This document shows, in pieces, positions 9,520-19,787 of a stretch of 64,000 nt of DNA. Each line of letters opens with the position of its first letter. Within the stretch, counting starts at the first letter, position 1. The notes under the pieces are model-generated. The model saw only the letters and a program-made list of their open reading frames with translations, searched no databases and had not been told where the DNA came from. Source of the stretch: Nereida sp. MMG025 (GTDB lineage: Bacteria; Pseudomonadota; Alphaproteobacteria; Rhodobacterales; Rhodobacteraceae); contig NZ_JAKFZN010000004.1 in the NCBI RefSeq assembly GCF_021654165.1, positions 124,001-188,000 on the forward strand, written 5' to 3'. Position numbers and translations under genes: made by a program.

Positions 9520-11088
9520 ATGACTGATCTGCGCGACGCCGCGATGACCTCGAAAGCATGGCCCTTTGAAGAAGCGCGCCGCCTGCTCAAACGGGTTGAG
9601 CGGATGGGCAAATCAGAGGTGATTTTCGAGACGGGATACGGCCCATCGGGGCTGCCCCATATCGGCACCTTCGGCGAGGTCAGCCGCACCACGATGGTGC
9701 GCCGCGCTTTTGAGGTGATCAGCGATATCCCCACACGCTTGATCTGTTTTTCTGACGATCTGGACGGCATGCGCAAGGTGCCCGGCAATGTGCCTGACGC
9801 GGAAAAACTGAATGATTACTTGCAGTTGCCGCTGACAAAAGTGCCAGATCCCTTTGGCACGCATGAAAGTTTCGGCCACCATAACAACGCCATGCTGCGC
9901 CGCTTTCTGGACACCTTCGGCTTTGAATACGAGTTTATCAGCGCCAAGGATTTCTACGAAAGCGGCCGCTTTGACGAGGTGCTGTTGCGCGCCTGCGAAC
10001 GCTATGACGATGTCATGGCGGTGATGCTGAAATCCCTGCGCGAGGAACGCCGCCAGACCTATTCGATTTTTCTGCCCATGCACCCTGAAACGGGGCGAGT
10101 GCTGTATGTGCCCATCAAACATGTAGATGCCCGCGAGGGCACGGTGACCTTTGATGATGAAGAGGGCCGCGAATGGACCGTGCCTGTGACAGGCGGCAAC
10201 GTAAAGTTTCAGTGGAAGCCTGATTTTGGCGCGCGGTGGGCCGCTTTGGGCGTCGATTTCGAAATGTATGGCAAAGACCACAGCACCAATACGCCGATCT
10301 ATGACCGTATTTGCGAGATCCTTGGCGGCAAAAAGCCCGAACACTTCACCTATGAGCTGTTTCTTGACGATCAGGGCCACAAGATTTCCAAGACCAGTGG
10401 CAACGGCGTGTCGATTGACGACTGGCTAACCTATGCCAGCACCGAAAGCCTGTCGTATTTCATGTATCAAAAGCCCAAAACTGCAAAGCGGATGCATTTC
10501 GATGTGATCCCCAAGGCGGTGGATGAATACCATCAGCAGTTGCGCGCCTATCCGACCCAAGACGCCAAGGCGCAGGCCAACAACCCCGTGTTCCATATTC
10601 ATGGCGCGGATGTGCCGGCCTCCGATATGGTGGTGCCGTTTTCGATGCTTTTGAACCTTGCAGGCGTGGCGAATGCAGAAGAAAAAGACCAGCTGTGGGG
10701 CTTTATCCAGCGCTATGCGCCTGAGGCGTCTGCAGATACGAACCCGCAGCTTGACCAGGCGGCAGGGTTTGCCGTGCGCTACTACAATGACTTTGTGAAG
10801 CCCCACAAAGTTTACCGCCTGCCCACGGATCTGGAGCGCGAGGCGCTGACAGAGCTGCGTGATGGCTTGAAATCTTGGGACAAAGGGCTGGATGCCGAAG
10901 AGCTGCAAAGCCTTGTCTTTGCCTGCGGTCGCGAGCGGTTTGACCCGCTGCGCGATTGGTTCAAGGCGCTCTATCAGGTGCTGCTTGGGGCCGATCAGGG
11001 GCCGCGCTTTGGCGGGTTTATCGCGCTTTACGGTGTGGATGAAACCATCACGCTGATTGATGACGCGCTGGCGGGCAAGCTGGTTTAA
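9520..11088 (+). CDS. lysK: Lysyl-tRNA synthetase, class I
   Basis: This is the class I (archaeal-type) LysRS, found in archaea and in many alphaproteobacteria in place of class II LysS. It charges tRNA-Lys in the cytoplasm. In 522 residues the HIGH-like motif is HIGT ([13 protein letters not shown], about residues 44-56) and the KMSKS-like motif is KISKT ([11 protein letters not shown]). Length matches the family (about 520-530). The ATG at 9520 gives the standard N-terminus [19 protein letters not shown]; the frame stays open upstream but through the TerB promoter region. GGAGAGACCTG lies just ahead as RBS. Confidence 0.95.
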   Translation: MTDLRDAAMTSKAWPFEEARRLLKRVERMGKSEVIFETGYGPSGLPHIGTFGEVSRTTMVRRAFEVISDIPTRLICFSDDLDGMRKVPGNVPDAEKLNDYLQLPLTKVPDPFGTHESFGHHNNAMLRRFLDTFGFEYEFISAKDFYESGRFDEVLLRACERYDDVMAVMLKSLREERRQTYSIFLPMHPETGRVLYVPIKHVDAREGTVTFDDEEGREWTVPVTGGNVKFQWKPDFGARWAALGVDFEMYGKDHSTNTPIYDRICEILGGKKPEHFTYELFLDDQGHKISKTSGNGVSIDDWLTYASTESLSYFMYQKPKTAKRMHFDVIPKAVDEYHQQLRAYPTQDAKAQANNPVFHIHGADVPASDMVVPFSMLLNLAGVANAEEKDQLWGFIQRYAPEASADTNPQLDQAAGFAVRYYNDFVKPHKVYRLPTDLEREALTELRDGLKSWDKGLDAEELQSLVFACGRERFDPLRDWFKALYQVLLGADQGPRFGGFIALYGVDETITLIDDALAGKLV

Positions 11089-11142
11089 TTGACGCTTCTC
11101 CCTCTCGGGCTACCGTTTTGGCAGGAAAGAGGGAGAAAAAAC

Positions 11143-11547
11143 ATGCGGTATTTACTTGTTTTGCTCGTCGCGTTCTGGGGCAGCATGGCGTCGGCGCAGT
11201 CGGACCCGACGGCGGATATCCAAAGTGTCATTGGTGGTCAGCTAAAAGCGTTTCAGGCCCAAGACGTTGAAAAAGCGTGGGTTTATGCCAGCCCGACTAT
11301 CAAAATGCTGTTTCGCGACGAACAGAATTTCGGCGTCATGGTGGAACGCGGCTATCCGATGGTGTGGAATAATGCCGACGTGCGTTTTCTTGATCTGCGC
11401 ACCGAAGATGGCCGTGTGTGGCAGAAGGTTCGCCTGACGGATCGTTCGGGCGCGGTTTATTTTCTGGACTATCAAATGATCCCCACCGCCCAAGGCTGGC
11501 AGATCAATGGCGTGCGTGTGTTGGATGCGCCTGATGTCGGGGCCTAG
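11143..11547 (+). CDS. DUF4864 domain protein, secreted
   Basis: A 134-residue protein starts at ATG 11143, preceded by GGAAAGAGGGAG. The first 19 residues (MRYLLVLLVAFWGSMASA) are a Sec signal peptide, with cleavage expected before QSDPTADI. The mature part (QLKAFQAQDVEKAWVYASPTI and later GWQINGVRVL) fits the DUF4864 family, an NTF2-like fold of unknown function found in alphaproteobacteria. It lies 54 bp after lysK and may be co-transcribed with it. Function unknown. Confidence 0.85.
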   Translation: MRYLLVLLVAFWGSMASAQSDPTADIQSVIGGQLKAFQAQDVEKAWVYASPTIKMLFRDEQNFGVMVERGYPMVWNNADVRFLDLRTEDGRVWQKVRLTDRSGAVYFLDYQMIPTAQGWQINGVRVLDAPDVGA

Positions 11548-11632
11548 CCGTTGCGCGTTTGGCCTGCAGAGCGCACGCATCGGTTAACCCTTGTTAACCC
11601 CGTAACGCTAGTCTGTTCCAAGTAACGCAGAT

Positions 11633-11709
11633 CTGCCCCTTTCGGGCAGGCATGACATGATGAGAACCGCTGCCCGCGCCACCGCGTGGGCCAGCGGTTC
11701 TTTCGTTTT
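11633..11709 (+). terminator. Two hairpins, the second an intrinsic terminator, ahead of the beta-helix gene
   Basis: Hairpin one is CTGCCC (11633-11638) with GGGCAG (11644-11649). Hairpin two has 10-bp arms at 11663-11672 and 11692-11701 with further inner pairing, and is followed by TTTCGTTTT. It may end the lysK transcript, end a small RNA begun near 11590, or attenuate the following gene, whose ATG is only 19 bp beyond. Confidence 0.6.
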
Positions 11710-11727
11710 GGAAAGGGACATACCGCT

Positions 11728-14022
11728 ATGAATAAGGCAATTACCGATGGGCTTGTGCTGACACCGCCGGATTTTACCCAAGGTCTGGATCAATGGTCGT
11801 CGGGCGATGGGACCGCTGGCAGTGATACATATGCAAATGCGGGCAACGCGGCTTTGGTCCCATCGGACCCGGATTTTAGCGGCTGTCTTGAACTGGTCAA
11901 AACCCAAGGCGGCACGCAGCCTTTGCGCTTTATGGGGCAAACCCCTTTGATCCCTGGGTGCTATTTGCAGGTGACTGTGCGCGTCAAAGCGGTCAGCGGG
12001 GCGTTGCCGCAGGTGCGCATTGCGGCCAACCCGCGGCGCACCAACAATGCGGCGGTCAACGGTGTGCTGAAAACAGGCCCTGCCGTGCAGCTTGATACCT
12101 ACGGTCAGGTGGTCGAGATCAAGGCGATCATCGGTCAGGGCGACCGTCCGGGGGTGGATATGGTCTGGGGCATGGATGCCGCCTATGCCTTTGTCGGACT
12201 GGACCTGACGGGGCCCACAGGCGGTGTGGTGCGCATTGATGACATCAAGATCGAAGACGCAACATCGGTTTTCTTGCGCGACATGATTGATGTGGTCGAT
12301 GTGCGCGACTACGGCGCGATCGGTGACGGCACCACCGATGATGCCGATGCGTTTGAAGCCGCTGACGCCGCTGCAGCGGGGCGCACGCTTTTGGTGACAG
12401 GGGGGCAATTTTTCTTGGGCCGCAACACCACGATCGACAGCAAAATCCGCTTTGAAGGCACTGTTGTGCAGGCGCCCGAACATCGCCTTGTGCTGCGTCG
12501 TTCCTTTGATTTGCCGACCTATGCGGATGCCTTCGGAAGCGAGGTTGAGGGTTTCAAGAAAGGGTTTCAGGCGCTTTTGAACAATGCCGATCACGAGGAA
12601 TTCAGCCTTGGCGGGCGGCAAATTCAACTGACCGAGCCGATTGATATGCAAGCGGCCGTGGCCAATCGCACGCGGTTTGAACAACGCGCGGTTATCTCGA
12701 ACGGTCAGTTTGATGCGCGTCCCAGTGCGGATTGGAACACAGTGACTGTGACGTCGCAGGCCAGTTATTCGCCCAATGACCCGCTGACGCTGCGCAATGT
12801 AGGCAATATCGGCGCGATTGAGGCGGGATCCCTTGTGCAGGGGTTTGGCGTGGGCCGCGAGGTCTATGTCCACGAGGTGAACGTGGCGGCTGGCACGATC
12901 AAATTGTCCAACCCTTTGTGGGGGGCCAATGGCACGCAGAATTATACGTTCCGCCGGTTCAAATATATTCTGGATTTCAGCGGGTTCGAGGCGCTGAGCC
13001 GTGTGTTGGTGTCCAACATCGAATTTCAATGCGCGGGCAACGCCAGTGCCATAATGCTGGCGCCCCAAGGCACCGCGTTTGAGGTGAAGGACTGTCTGAT
13101 CAACAAGCCCAAGGACCGTGGCATCACCTCGCTTGGGCGGGGATGTCAGGGGCTGAAGGTGGATCAATGCACGTTCATGTCGAACGAACAAAATCTGACC
13201 GTTGCCGAACGCACGACAACGGTGCTGAATGTGAATGCCAATGACCCCAAGATCCGCAACAACCGTGTGGTGTTGTTTGAGCATTTTGCGGTGCTTTCGG
13301 GTGCGGGCGGTTTGCTGGTGGGCAACCACTGGTTTCACGGTGACAGCACCACCGAAGGCCAGCGCAAAGCCGGGCTGATCCTGACCAACCCGAATTCGAA
13401 AACGCTGATCACAGGCAACTATGTCGATAACAATTTCATCCTACTGTCAAACGAACATGAGGCCTTTCCCGACCACGACAACCAGTTTTCCTTTGGCGGG
13501 CTGACGATCACGGGCAACATCTTTACCGCGCAGAACGCGGCAGATGATTTTGCCTGGATCGTGGTGAAACCGCATGGTGTGGGCCATTTCATTCACGGGC
13601 TGGTCATTCAGGGCAATGTGTTCAAAGCCCGCGGCAATAACGTGCTGCGCATGGAAAAGGTGGACGACAGTATCGCGGGTCTGGATTACAACCGGTTCCG
13701 CAATCTTGTGATCGATGGCAACACCTTCAATTCGGTTCAATCGGTCACGCAGAACCCTGTGCTGATCGACCACGACCAGAACACAGCGGCCAGCACATGG
13801 ACCATCGATACTGCGGATTTGCTACCTTTCGGAGCGCGCTCGCGCACCGTGTCCAGCGTTGTGGCCACGGACCGGATCCGCACAAGCGGTGGGGCGGATG
13901 TGGGTGGTTTTCCCTATACGCAGGTCGGTGTTGGCGCGGGCGGGCGCGATGTGCGCGTGCGCTGGCCGCAAGCGGTGCGCGGCTCTGTCACCGTGGCGGT
14001 GCGCTGCGACAACCCGCTATAG
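11728..14022 (+). CDS. Right-handed parallel beta-helix protein (pectate-lyase-3 / GH28-related)
   Basis: The 764-residue protein has an N-terminal jelly-roll-like region (about 1-180, CBM-like, ending VVRIDDIKIED), then the motif VVDVRDYGAIGDGTTDDADAF (about 190-210, written here in part) that opens the pectate lyase superfamily domain of phage tailspikes and exopolysaccharide enzymes. The remainder, with repeats such as NNRVVLF, LLVGNHWF, LITGNYVDNNF and LTITGNIFTAQN, is a beta-helix. No signal peptide is seen. The start at 11728 follows GGAAAGGGACAT. It likely acts on a polysaccharide or is an appendage tip; no partner genes point to a substrate. Its 3' end overlaps the convergent PNPOx-like gene by 6 bp. 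Confidence 0.8.
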   Translation: MNKAITDGLVLTPPDFTQGLDQWSSGDGTAGSDTYANAGNAALVPSDPDFSGCLELVKTQGGTQPLRFMGQTPLIPGCYLQVTVRVKAVSGALPQVRIAANPRRTNNAAVNGVLKTGPAVQLDTYGQVVEIKAIIGQGDRPGVDMVWGMDAAYAFVGLDLTGPTGGVVRIDDIKIEDATSVFLRDMIDVVDVRDYGAIGDGTTDDADAFEAADAAAAGRTLLVTGGQFFLGRNTTIDSKIRFEGTVVQAPEHRLVLRRSFDLPTYADAFGSEVEGFKKGFQALLNNADHEEFSLGGRQIQLTEPIDMQAAVANRTRFEQRAVISNGQFDARPSADWNTVTVTSQASYSPNDPLTLRNVGNIGAIEAGSLVQGFGVGREVYVHEVNVAAGTIKLSNPLWGANGTQNYTFRRFKYILDFSGFEALSRVLVSNIEFQCAGNASAIMLAPQGTAFEVKDCLINKPKDRGITSLGRGCQGLKVDQCTFMSNEQNLTVAERTTTVLNVNANDPKIRNNRVVLFEHFAVLSGAGGLLVGNHWFHGDSTTEGQRKAGLILTNPNSKTLITGNYVDNNFILLSNEHEAFPDHDNQFSFGGLTITGNIFTAQNAADDFAWIVVKPHGVGHFIHGLVIQGNVFKARGNNVLRMEKVDDSIAGLDYNRFRNLVIDGNTFNSVQSVTQNPVLIDHDQNTAASTWTIDTADLLPFGARSRTVSSVVATDRIRTSGGADVGGFPYTQVGVGAGGRDVRVRWPQAVRGSVTVAVRCDNPL

Positions 14023-14493
14023 CCGCAGATCGGCGGGGGTGAGGTGAAACGCTTTGCCAAAGCCCCCGTTCAGATGCGCCTCCGTGACATCGAAACGGGC
14101 GAAAACGAAGTCTGTGAAATCGATGTAGAGCTTTGATTTGGGATGCGTGGTCAGATAATGGCCGCGCATTTCGGCATAGTCTGGCGTGTGGTGTTCAATG
14201 ATCTGTGCAGCGCATTGCAGCGTCAACCGCGGGTGGGTCAGCGGGTCGCCTTTTGCCTCGGGCTCACCGACCAGAAGGCTGGCCTGCGGGTTGGCGCGCA
14301 GGGCGCGGGTGTGATGGCTGAGGTCGGACATTAAGCTGATGGGCGCGCCATCGGGGGCGGTGCCAACGGCGATGCGGGTCACCATGGGGGCGCCGCCTGA
14401 CAAGGTGCCAAGCGCACCAAACCGCGCGTCATGGATCAGCCGTCGCGCCAACGCGCGGGCCTCGTCATCTGTGGGGCGAATGGGGTTTGTCAT
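14017..14493 (-). CDS. Pyridoxamine 5'-phosphate oxidase-like (HugZ-type) flavin-binding protein
   Basis: The 158-residue product begins with a helix (DDEARALARRLIHDARFGALGTL) and a split-barrel core containing MVTRIAVGTAPDGAPISLMSDLSHHTRAL and SLLVGEPEAKGDPLTHPRLTLQ, characteristic of the PNPOx-like/HugZ group. Relatives bind FMN or haem; the exact reaction is not known here. ATG 14493 is chosen because it matches the usual N-terminus; a longer frame upstream would overlap the divergent DUF427 gene. The 50-bp gap to that gene holds both starts. Confidence 0.82.
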   Translation of the reverse strand: MTNPIRPTDDEARALARRLIHDARFGALGTLSGGAPMVTRIAVGTAPDGAPISLMSDLSHHTRALRANPQASLLVGEPEAKGDPLTHPRLTLQCAAQIIEHHTPDYAEMRGHYLTTHPKSKLYIDFTDFVFARFDVTEAHLNGGFGKAFHLTPADLRL

Positions 14494-14543
14494 GGGCAAA
14501 GGGTGGGGCTTGGCGGCGGCTTTGGCAAGGCTAAGTGTTAGGG

Positions 14544-15014
14544 ATGAACCTGCCAATTGAAAACGTCCAAGACTATCCCCGCCCGCCTGCGCTGGAACCT
14601 GTGCCGCAACAGATCCGCATTGTGCATGGGGGGGTGGTGCTGGCCGAAACGCGTGCGGCTTTTCGGGTGTTAGAGACCCACCATGCGCCGACATACTACC
14701 TTCCCCCAGATGCATTTGCCGTGCCGTTGCACCCCGTTTCGGGTGGCACCTATTGCGAATGGAAAGGGGTGGCGCAGTATTGGGATATTCAAGCGCCTTC
14801 GGGCACGATTGCCCGTGCCGCGTGGTCTTATCCCGATCCGACCGCGGGGTTTGCCCCGATTGCTGATTATCTGGCGGTATATGCGACGAAAGTGGACCGC
14901 TGCTTTGTAGGCGAGATGCTGGTCACCCCGCAGCCCGGTGATTTTTACGGCGGGTGGGTGACGCCCAATTTGCAAGGGATCGTGAAGGGCGACGCGGCCA
15001 CCCGCCACTGGTAA
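14544..15014 (+). CDS. DUF427 domain protein
   Basis: The 156-residue protein matches the DUF427 fold: IRIVHGGVVLAETRAAFRVLE, YYLPPDAFAVPL, GTYCEWKGVAQYWDI and a C-terminal FYGGWVTPNLQGIVKG. The C-terminal W..P.(I/L).G.(F/V)KG segment is typical. Function is unknown; the family is widespread in actinobacteria and alphaproteobacteria. Translation probably begins at ATG 14544. The gene's stop codon directly abuts the stop of the convergent small gene at 15015. Confidence 0.85.
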   Translation: MNLPIENVQDYPRPPALEPVPQQIRIVHGGVVLAETRAAFRVLETHHAPTYYLPPDAFAVPLHPVSGGTYCEWKGVAQYWDIQAPSGTIARAAWSYPDPTAGFAPIADYLAVYATKVDRCFVGEMLVTPQPGDFYGGWVTPNLQGIVKGDAATRHW

Positions 15015-15251
15015 TCAGATCGTCTGAAACAGTTTGAGCAACTCGGCCCGTAAGCCATCCAACGCGTCTTCGGCCTGCGCCAGTTTGAGGGTCGTCGGAC
15101 CCGTCATCTCGCGCGGTCGTAGCGACAAACTATGCCTGATGGCTTTGATATCCGCTTCCATCCTTCTGACATTGGCCATCGCATCAAGCGTGCTGGCCTG
15201 CCACGGTGAAAGGGCAAGCTCGTGATCGGGGAGGGAGGAATGAATGCTCAT
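15015..15251 (-). CDS. Small hypothetical protein
   Basis: A 78-codon frame encodes a hydrophilic, helical protein with heptad-like spacing (MANVRRMEADIKAIRHSL and LAQAEDALDGLRAELLKLF). I do not recognise it. It fills the space between convergent DUF427 and the start of the TerB region, and composition resembles the neighbours. It may be a genuine small coiled-coil protein or a spurious frame. Confidence 0.5.
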   Translation of the reverse strand: MSIHSSLPDHELALSPWQASTLDAMANVRRMEADIKAIRHSLSLRPREMTGPTTLKLAQAEDALDGLRAELLKLFQTI

Positions 15252-15287
15252 GGCGCTATGGGTAGCGCAGAGGTGGTTAAGATTGGG

Positions 15288-16115
15288 TTAGTGCCTGTTG
15301 GACCTTGCAAAAACCGTTGTCACGGACGGCAACCATTTTTCAAAACCTGATTTACCTTTCATCGTAGCCCTAATTCGAGCAATTACCATTTCCTCGGTTT
15401 CATCGACTGTTCCATCTGCAGACGCGATATCATATAAAAATTTCACAACGGTTTTCTGTATGTGCTCAGCATTACAATCGGGGTTCTTCGCCTTGAATTC
15501 TTTCAAAGCATGAGCGGCTTGATCAATGCGTTTTGTCGTCTGATTAGCTCTGAGAATGTCTAGCGCTATTTCCACGTAGTCTTGATCCATCCCCCAATCC
15601 TGAACGAAGAAGGCAACGAGCTCTTCCTTTTCATTGTCGGAAAAGTCCCCATCCGCATAGCTGACTTTCAGTGCGAGTGTGGCGATGAAGTCGAAAAGCG
15701 AGATCGCAAGGGTGTCTAGTGGCGTGTTAATATACGTCGGTATTTCGACAACTCGGCTTGCCCCGTAGTCTTTGAGCAAGCGGGTGATCCCGTAGTATGC
15801 ACCTGCACTGACGACAGCGGCGCCTGCGACCCAACCGACTGGTGTGACCGCGGATCCTCCAAGACCAACAAGGCTGAGCCAGCCCGTGGGCGCAAAAAAC
15901 GTTGAGGCAACTGTAGCTGATTGGGCGAAGCCTGCGCCAGTTGCTGCTACCCCGCCGACATCCCACATGGTCTGCAAGCGTTTGCCAAGCCACATGGACG
16001 TGTAAGCATCCGACCCGATCCCAAGTTGTGCTTTGAATTTCAGCGGTTCGCGCACAACGGCCTCGATGCCATCGAGTGACGTCAATTGCCGTTGAGCCAA
16101 TGCACTATCCATCAC
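15288..16115 (-). CDS. Membrane-associated TerB-like domain protein
   Basis: The 275-residue protein has a hydrophobic glycine-rich middle (about residues 52-112, two to three possible membrane helices, e.g. STFFAPTGWLSLVGLGGSAV) followed by a TerB-like acidic helical domain with YADGDFSDNEKEELVAFF (about 150-170) and a second acidic turn ASADGTVDETEEMV near the end. The duplicate DGxxxxxE pattern is a likely metal site. It overlaps the preceding membrane protein gene by 4 bp (16112-16115), so the two are translationally coupled. The pair is AT-richer than its surroundings. Function unknown. Confidence 0.7.
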   Translation of the reverse strand: MMDSALAQRQLTSLDGIEAVVREPLKFKAQLGIGSDAYTSMWLGKRLQTMWDVGGVAATGAGFAQSATVASTFFAPTGWLSLVGLGGSAVTPVGWVAGAAVVSAGAYYGITRLLKDYGASRVVEIPTYINTPLDTLAISLFDFIATLALKVSYADGDFSDNEKEELVAFFVQDWGMDQDYVEIALDILRANQTTKRIDQAAHALKEFKAKNPDCNAEHIQKTVVKFLYDIASADGTVDETEEMVIARIRATMKGKSGFEKWLPSVTTVFARSNRH

Positions 16116-16576
16116 GCAACCAGTGGCTGATATTTAGCGACAAATGCGTCTATTTGCTTGGCAACCCTGCCAGATAAGAGATCAGAAAGGCCGCCTAGTC
16201 CGATGCCGAATGCAGACAGGATTGGCGCCAGAGCGCTACCTAAAACCGTCCCAAGCAACGGTACCGCCGCAATGCATGATGTAACCACTAAGGCAAGCAA
16301 ACCGCCAAACAGCATTGTTGGTGCAATTTTCAGCAGATCAAAAACAAATGAAACGATAGACCGACCGATTTGGATCACAGCGGATCCAACAGTAACAGTC
16401 GTTTGGACGAGTTTATCCAATATGGCTTTCGCATCAGCCGAAAGAGCGATTTGCTCCAATTTTTTTCTTATGTCTCTAATCGGAAGTGCAGTCTCGTTCA
16501 TCACCGACAGTTCGGTTTTGTCGATCTCCTGAGGGAGCGCAATAGGGGTGTTACTGGTCAATGTAGTGATCTCCAA
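16112..16576 (-). CDS. Hypothetical membrane protein, partner of TerB-like gene
   Basis: A 154-residue protein starts at 16576. Its first 55 residues are polar and partly coiled (RDIRKKLEQIALSADAKAILDK); residues 65-140 are strongly hydrophobic, with two or three membrane segments (for example TMLFGGLLALVVTSCIAAVP and GSALAPILSAFGIGLGG). No family is recognised. The stop overlaps the start of the downstream TerB-like gene. It lies 40 bp after uvrB on the same strand; the AT-rich gap around 16585-16600 could hold a separate promoter. Confidence 0.6.
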   Translation of the reverse strand: MEITTLTSNTPIALPQEIDKTELSVMNETALPIRDIRKKLEQIALSADAKAILDKLVQTTVTVGSAVIQIGRSIVSFVFDLLKIAPTMLFGGLLALVVTSCIAAVPLLGTVLGSALAPILSAFGIGLGGLSDLLSGRVAKQIDAFVAKYQPLVA

Positions 16577-16616
16577 TTCATATAATTACGATGAAATCAT
16601 AAATTGGCAAACTTAG

Positions 16617-18830
<2,214 letters not shown>

Positions 18831-19104
18831 GTCTGATTCCTCTAAGTTACCCTAAAGATGGGCCGTTTCGCGGGGCTTGCAACCGCCATTTCCCTAGTGT
18901 CAACTTCACCTGACATCTGGCTTGCCAATTTGTCGCAGCTTATTGCGCGGCGGAAAAAAATTAACATATTCAGTCACTAAGGCGCAACTTTTGCAAAGCA
19001 AGGACTTGTCTGCCTAAAACAAAGTCGATTTGCTTTTGAGATAAGCGGTCTTTTGGTTAAATTCAAAGAGCAGCATAAGCATTTTGTATGCTAGCCGCGG
19101 ATTT
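18831..19104. other. Non-coding gap upstream of the hairpin
   Basis: This is the left part of a 442-bp gap between divergent uvrB and the complex I gene. It is AT-rich around 18955-19090 and has a small inverted repeat AGCATA/TATGCT (19072-19092). No credible gene was seen. The remaining gap (19105-19272) holds a strong hairpin described separately. Confidence 0.5.
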
Positions 19105-19166
19105 GACTGTCGGTATCGGTTGTTACCCTACCGCACCCTCGCTCCCCAACAGCCATGCCGACAGTC
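19105..19166 (+). ncRNA. Candidate structured RNA: two-part hairpin with C-rich loop
   Basis: Arms 19105-19116 and 19155-19166 pair over 12 bp (one G-T wobble); after a single bulged C, 19118-19124 pairs with 19148-19154 (7 bp). The 23-nt loop is pyrimidine-rich (contains CCCTCGCTCCCC). CTTTTT follows at 19177-19182. No protein fits here. It may be a small RNA, a leader structure of the complex I gene 107 bp downstream, or a mobile palindrome. Confidence 0.5.
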
Positions 19167-19272
19167 ATTCTCCCCGCTTTTTCGCAGATCAGCCTGCGGC
19201 ACCACGGGCCGTTGCAATTGGTTGCGATATTTCGGATATAGACCGCACCTTTGGACAAGATGGATGGGCCTG

Positions 19273-19584
19273 ATGCGCGCACGAATTTACCAACCTGCCA
19301 AGACCGCGATGTCGTCTGGCGCGGCCAAGACACGCAAATGGGTGCTGGAGTTTGCACCCGCATCAGCGCGTGATGTTGATCCGCTGATGGGCTGGACCTC
19401 GTCATCTGATATGCAAAGCCAAGTGCACCTGACGTTTGATACCAAAGAAGCCGCGCTGGATTATGCGGCTGACAACGGCATTGAAGCCACGGTGCAAGAG
19501 CCAAAGAAACGCCGCGCCAATGTGCGTGAGCGTGGGTATGCTGAAAACTTTGCGGTTGATCGCCGTGGGGCTTGGACGCACTAG
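19273..19584 (+). CDS. NDUFS4-like complex I subunit (ETC complex I subunit family)
   Basis: The 103-residue protein matches the ETC complex I subunit family (NDUFS4, 18 kDa accessory subunit), found in alphaproteobacteria and mitochondria. Visible are [25 protein letters not shown] at the start (shown as two overlapping conserved blocks), the middle [19 protein letters not shown] and [17 protein letters not shown]. It associates peripherally with NADH:quinone oxidoreductase. ATG 19273 is chosen as it gives the conserved N-terminus; the frame upstream would run through the hairpin. It is followed by an intrinsic terminator. Confidence 0.9.
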   Translation: MRARIYQPAKTAMSSGAAKTRKWVLEFAPASARDVDPLMGWTSSSDMQSQVHLTFDTKEAALDYAADNGIEATVQEPKKRRANVRERGYAENFAVDRRGAWTH

Positions 19585-19614
19585 ACCAAACGACCATTTA
19601 GCTGAAATAGGAAC

Positions 19615-19646
19615 AGGGGTTCGCCACAAGTGCGCAGCCCCTTTTT
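19615..19646 (+). terminator. Intrinsic terminator after the complex I gene
   Basis: AGGGGTTCGC (19615-19624) pairs with GCG-C-AGCCCCT (19632-19642) with one bulged C and one wobble, then TTTT. It lies 31 bp after the stop of the NDUFS4-like gene. Confidence 0.7.
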
Positions 19647-19787
19647 CTTGTTCTGCGCAATCTGACCTATTGGAATATTATTCCTGTGATTGGGATTTCG
19701 GAAGGTTTTTGATCCAATTCATAACATTGCATGTTGGTAATTTGGAACGTATGTCCGCGATGCTGCCTCTTTGCTAGGATTACGTCT

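Noticed and set aside
11592-11612. TTAACCCTTGTTAACC as a CtrA box
   Set aside because: Spacing between the TTAA halves is 6, not 7; could be a chance GTTAACC repeat.
11608-13338. Long frame on the minus strand opposite the beta-helix gene (576 codons)
   Set aside because: It is antisense to a gene with clear domain motifs, its product is His/Arg-rich with no recognisable fold, and it has no RBS.
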